DNA from: Gillisella taibaishanensis
GTDB lineage: Bacteria; Pseudomonadota; Alphaproteobacteria; Rhizobiales; Rhizobiaceae
NCBI RefSeq assembly: GCF_001938985.1
Contig: NZ_MKIN01000021.1
Location: 744,001-808,000, forward strand
Direction of reading: 5' to 3'
Length of the DNA: 64,000 nucleotides
Numbering within the stretch: the stretch's first letter is position 1; the number at the start of each line of letters is the position of its first letter. Made by a program: the position numbers and the translations under genes. Below are positions 61,709-64,000 of this stretch, in pieces. The notes under the pieces were generated by a model. The model made no database searches. It saw only the letters and a list, made by a program, of their open reading frames with translations, and was not told the origin of the DNA.

Positions 61709-63589
61709 ATGACAGCCCAACAATACCAGGAACTCGACGGCCACGACCGTCCACCAACCGGAATCGCTCTTTGGGCTGCCAATGCCGAAAGGCTCCTCGG
61801 CCTGATTGTCGAAATGCCCGCCGCCCTTCTTCTCCTTGCAGAAGTGGTTGTGCTGATGATGGGAGTGATTTGGCGCTACGCGTTGCACCAGCCGCTGATC
61901 TGGTCCGACGAACTGGCTGGCATCCTGTTTCTCTGGCTGGCGATGTTCGGCGCCGTCGTGGCCTTGCGTCGCGGTGAGCATATGCGCATGACCGCTGTCG
62001 TTGGCGCGCTGAAGCCACAGTGGCGCTCGCTGCTCGACCTTGTTGCCATAGCGGCAGCCCTCGCCTTTCTGCTGCTGACCATTGCACCCGCGTATCATTT
62101 TGCGGCAGAAGAAGTCTGGGTCACCACCCCGGCTCTCGAAATTCCCAATGCCTGGAGGGCCGCCGCACTCCCTGTCGGCATCTTTTTCATGCTGCTGATT
62201 GCGACGCTGCGCCTGTTGCAGAAAGGCGGTTTGCGGCAGATCGTCTTGGCGCTGCTCAGCGTTTCACTTGTGGTCGCGGCCGTTACTCTGCTCGGACCGG
62301 GTTTGAGCGGCATCGGCAACTGGAACCTGCTGCTGTTCTTTGTCTTCGGCGTCGGAGTCATGGTTTTTCTCGGCGTTCCGATTGCCTTCTCGTTCGGGCT
62401 CGCGACGTTCGGCTATATCGCTTCGACGACAACGACGCCGACCATGGTCGTCATCGGTCGCATGGACGAAGGCATGAGCCATATCATCTTGCTTGCTGTT
62501 CCTCTGTTCGTGCTCCTTGGCCTGCTCATTGAAATGACCGGCATGGCGCGTGCGATGGTGAGCTTTTTGGCGAACCTACTAGGCCATGTCAGGGGCGGTC
62601 TTTCCTATGTTTTGATCGGTGCCATGTATCTCGTATCCGGTATTTCCGGGTCCAAGGCCGCAGATATGGCCGCTGTTGCGCCGGCATTGTTTCCAGAAAT
62701 GCAAAAGCGGGGTGCAAAGCCCGGAGATCTGGTCGCGCTGCTCTCGGCCACCGGCGCCCAAACGGAAACTATTCCGCCTTCCATCGTGTTGATCACGATC
62801 GGTTCCGTCACAGGCGTCTCGATCGCGGCGCTCTTCACCGGTGGCTTGCTGCCTGCCGTGATCCTAGGGCTGACGCTGGCCGCGGTGGTCTGGTGGCGCT
62901 ATCGCGATGAAGACCTGTCGAGTATCCGTAGGGCAAGTTGGAAGGAGATCGTATCCAGCTTCATTATCGCGCTTCCAGCGATCGCATTGCCATTCTTGAT
63001 CCGGGCTGCCGTGATCGAAGGCGTTGCAACGGCAACAGAAGTGTCGACGATCGGGATCGCCTATACCGTCGTCGCAGGCCTGTTAATCTATCGCCGGTTC
63101 GAGTGGACGCGGCTCTATCCGATGCTTGTCGATGCGGCGGCTCTGTCCGGTGCCATTCTGCTCATCATTGGCGCTGCGACCTCCATGGCCTGGGCATTGA
63201 CGCAATCAGGCTTTTCCACCGAACTCGCGGAGATCATGCGGGGGCTGCCTGGCGGCGCCATAACCTTTATGGCAGTATCCGTTCTTGCCTTCATCATTCT
63301 GGGCTCTGTCCTGGAAGGTATCCCGGCAATCGTTCTGTTCGGGCCGCTACTCTTCCCAATCGCACGTGATGTCGGCTTGCATGAAGTCCATTATTCGATC
63401 GTGGTCATTCTGGCGATGGGCATGGGTCTCTTTGCTCCACCCTTCGGTGTCGGCTACTACGCCGCCTGCGCCATTAGCCGGATAAAGCCGGACGAGGGCA
63501 TGAAGCCGATTATCGGCTATATGATCGCCCTGCTCGTTGGTCTTATCGTCGTTGCCGCTATTCCGTGGATCTCCACAGGGTTCCTTTGA
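61709..63589 (+). CDS. TRAP transporter DctQ-DctM fused membrane subunit
   Basis: 626 residues. Residues 1-200 form the four-helix DctQ part (VIWRYALHQPLIWSDELAGILFLWLAMFGAVVALRRGEH) and the rest the DctM part with GVPIAFSFGLATFGYI, VSGISGSKAADMAAVAPALFPEM and PPSIVLITIGSVTGVSIAALF, the sodium/substrate motifs. Fusion of Q and M is a known TRAP variant. GGGAGGAGAAGG precedes the ATG at 61709. It uses the binding protein at 60425 for Na+-coupled uptake. Confidence 0.93.
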   Translation: MTAQQYQELDGHDRPPTGIALWAANAERLLGLIVEMPAALLLLAEVVVLMMGVIWRYALHQPLIWSDELAGILFLWLAMFGAVVALRRGEHMRMTAVVGALKPQWRSLLDLVAIAAALAFLLLTIAPAYHFAAEEVWVTTPALEIPNAWRAAALPVGIFFMLLIATLRLLQKGGLRQIVLALLSVSLVVAAVTLLGPGLSGIGNWNLLLFFVFGVGVMVFLGVPIAFSFGLATFGYIASTTTTPTMVVIGRMDEGMSHIILLAVPLFVLLGLLIEMTGMARAMVSFLANLLGHVRGGLSYVLIGAMYLVSGISGSKAADMAAVAPALFPEMQKRGAKPGDLVALLSATGAQTETIPPSIVLITIGSVTGVSIAALFTGGLLPAVILGLTLAAVVWWRYRDEDLSSIRRASWKEIVSSFIIALPAIALPFLIRAAVIEGVATATEVSTIGIAYTVVAGLLIYRRFEWTRLYPMLVDAAALSGAILLIIGAATSMAWALTQSGFSTELAEIMRGLPGGAITFMAVSVLAFIILGSVLEGIPAIVLFGPLLFPIARDVGLHEVHYSIVVILAMGMGLFAPPFGVGYYAACAISRIKPDEGMKPIIGYMIALLVGLIVVAAIPWISTGFL

Positions 63590-63646
63590 TAAGAGTTGAG
63601 GTGGCTTCCAAGTATAGCCCCGGCATAATTATCCGTCGCACGCCAG

Positions 63647-63673
63647 GCCAAGCTTTCGCGCTGAGAGCTTGGC
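63647..63673. terminator. Bidirectional terminator candidate
   Basis: GCCAAGCTTTC and GAGAGCTTGGC pair at 10 of 11 positions around a five-base loop. It lies between the convergent DctQM and MocR genes, 57 bases after DctQM and just before the MocR stop. Confidence 0.6.
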
Positions 63674-63706
63674 ACTGCCTATGGAAGGGGAACGGTCATC
63701 CGTAGG

Positions 63707-64000
63707 CTACGAGGCCCCACAACTTACAGTTTGGTAAGCGCGCCGAAGAAGCTTCACTCCCAAGCGGATCTGATGTTCGGACAGACTGGCATAGCCCATC
63801 ACGAGCCCAAGATACTCATGTGCATAGGGCTGGTCGACGTAATGGGGTCGGATCGAATACACTCCAACCGATAAGGACGCGGCGGTTTCTATGAAGGGCG
63901 TTGCCATTGATGGCTGGATATCGAGAAACCAAACGACCAAATGTAGACCTGCCTCTGCGCCTTCCACTCGAACGTCTTCGCCAAACTCCTCCTGAAGCGC
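63707..64000 (-). CDS. MocR-type GntR/aminotransferase regulator, C-terminal part
   Basis: 98 codons, open at the right edge. The sequence (EGAEAGLHLVVWFLD, then LGLVMGYASLSEHQIRLGVKLL) is the last part of the aminotransferase-like domain of MocR/PdxR regulators, where G-L-H and G-Y-A-x-L are conserved. The DNA-binding domain and PLP lysine lie outside the window. Orientation is opposite to the transketolase/TRAP cluster, so it may or may not regulate it. Confidence 0.75.
   Translation of the reverse strand, partial: ALQEEFGEDVRVEGAEAGLHLVVWFLDIQPSMATPFIETAASLSVGVYSIRPHYVDQPYAHEYLGLVMGYASLSEHQIRLGVKLLRRAYQTVSCGAS

Overview
The window looks like an accessory catabolic region from a Rhizobium/Agrobacterium-type alphaproteobacterium. 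Codon use is GC-rich, most genes sit in tight operons with four-base ATGA overlaps, and the families present (solute-binding-protein uptake systems, LysR, FCD-GntR, ROK and MocR regulators, DUF3422, a fused DctQM, a NodD-subclass LysR) are typical of rhizobial plasmids and chromids. Every placement is from reading the sequence; no database search was run. I saw no rRNA, tRNA, CRISPR array, intact insertion sequence or replication origin.

Layout. (1) 1-5243 minus: SsuABC/TauABC-type ABC transporter, IlvD/Edd dehydratase (L-arabinonate dehydratase-like) and a truncated RraA-family protein, with a divergent FCD-GntR regulator at 5445. (2) 6172-12165: MFS carrier, YfdC-like FNT channel, ROK regulator, divergent zinc alcohol dehydrogenase and a small membrane protein. 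(3) 12448-14449: EthD-domain protein and a NodD-like LysR. (4) 14568-20292: six-gene operon (SDR, polar amino-acid-type ABC transporter, RraA-family protein) with a divergent LysR. (5) 20289-26256 minus: accB, accC, a BCCP-like protein lacking its biotin lysine, pxpB, pxpC, pxpA and an aminotransferase. (6) 26678-31627: class V aminotransferase and LysR, divergent from RidA, nitrilase and a sulfite-oxidase-type molybdoenzyme. (7) 32658-37763: peptide-type ABC operon. (8) 38026-40670: metQNI-type operon. (9) 40828-49437 minus: seven-gene operon with an NtaA/DszA-type flavin monooxygenase, two SfnB/DszC-type flavoenzymes and a ribose-type ABC transporter. (10) 49762-51339: a 70-residue protein and a DUF3422 protein. 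(11) 51733-63589 plus: a second ribose-type ABC operon, COG3618 lactonase, LysR, split transketolase, SDR and TRAP transporter; a truncated MocR regulator closes the window.

Nearly every block is one uptake system, one or a few enzymes and a linked regulator, so the region reads as separate substrate-specific catabolic cassettes. The least ordinary are: block 5, which holds all the parts of a multi-subunit biotin-dependent carboxylase/lactamase plus a carrier-like protein with proline where biotin lysine should be; block 6, which links a nitrilase, an imine deaminase and a molybdoenzyme; block 9, an apparent organosulfur or amine monooxygenation operon fed by a sugar-type ABC importer; and block 11, where two operons 5.7 kb apart share a 38-base promoter-proximal element. 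Hairpins directly follow the solute-binding-protein gene in six of the seven operons that begin with or contain one, a recurrent device for making binding protein in excess.
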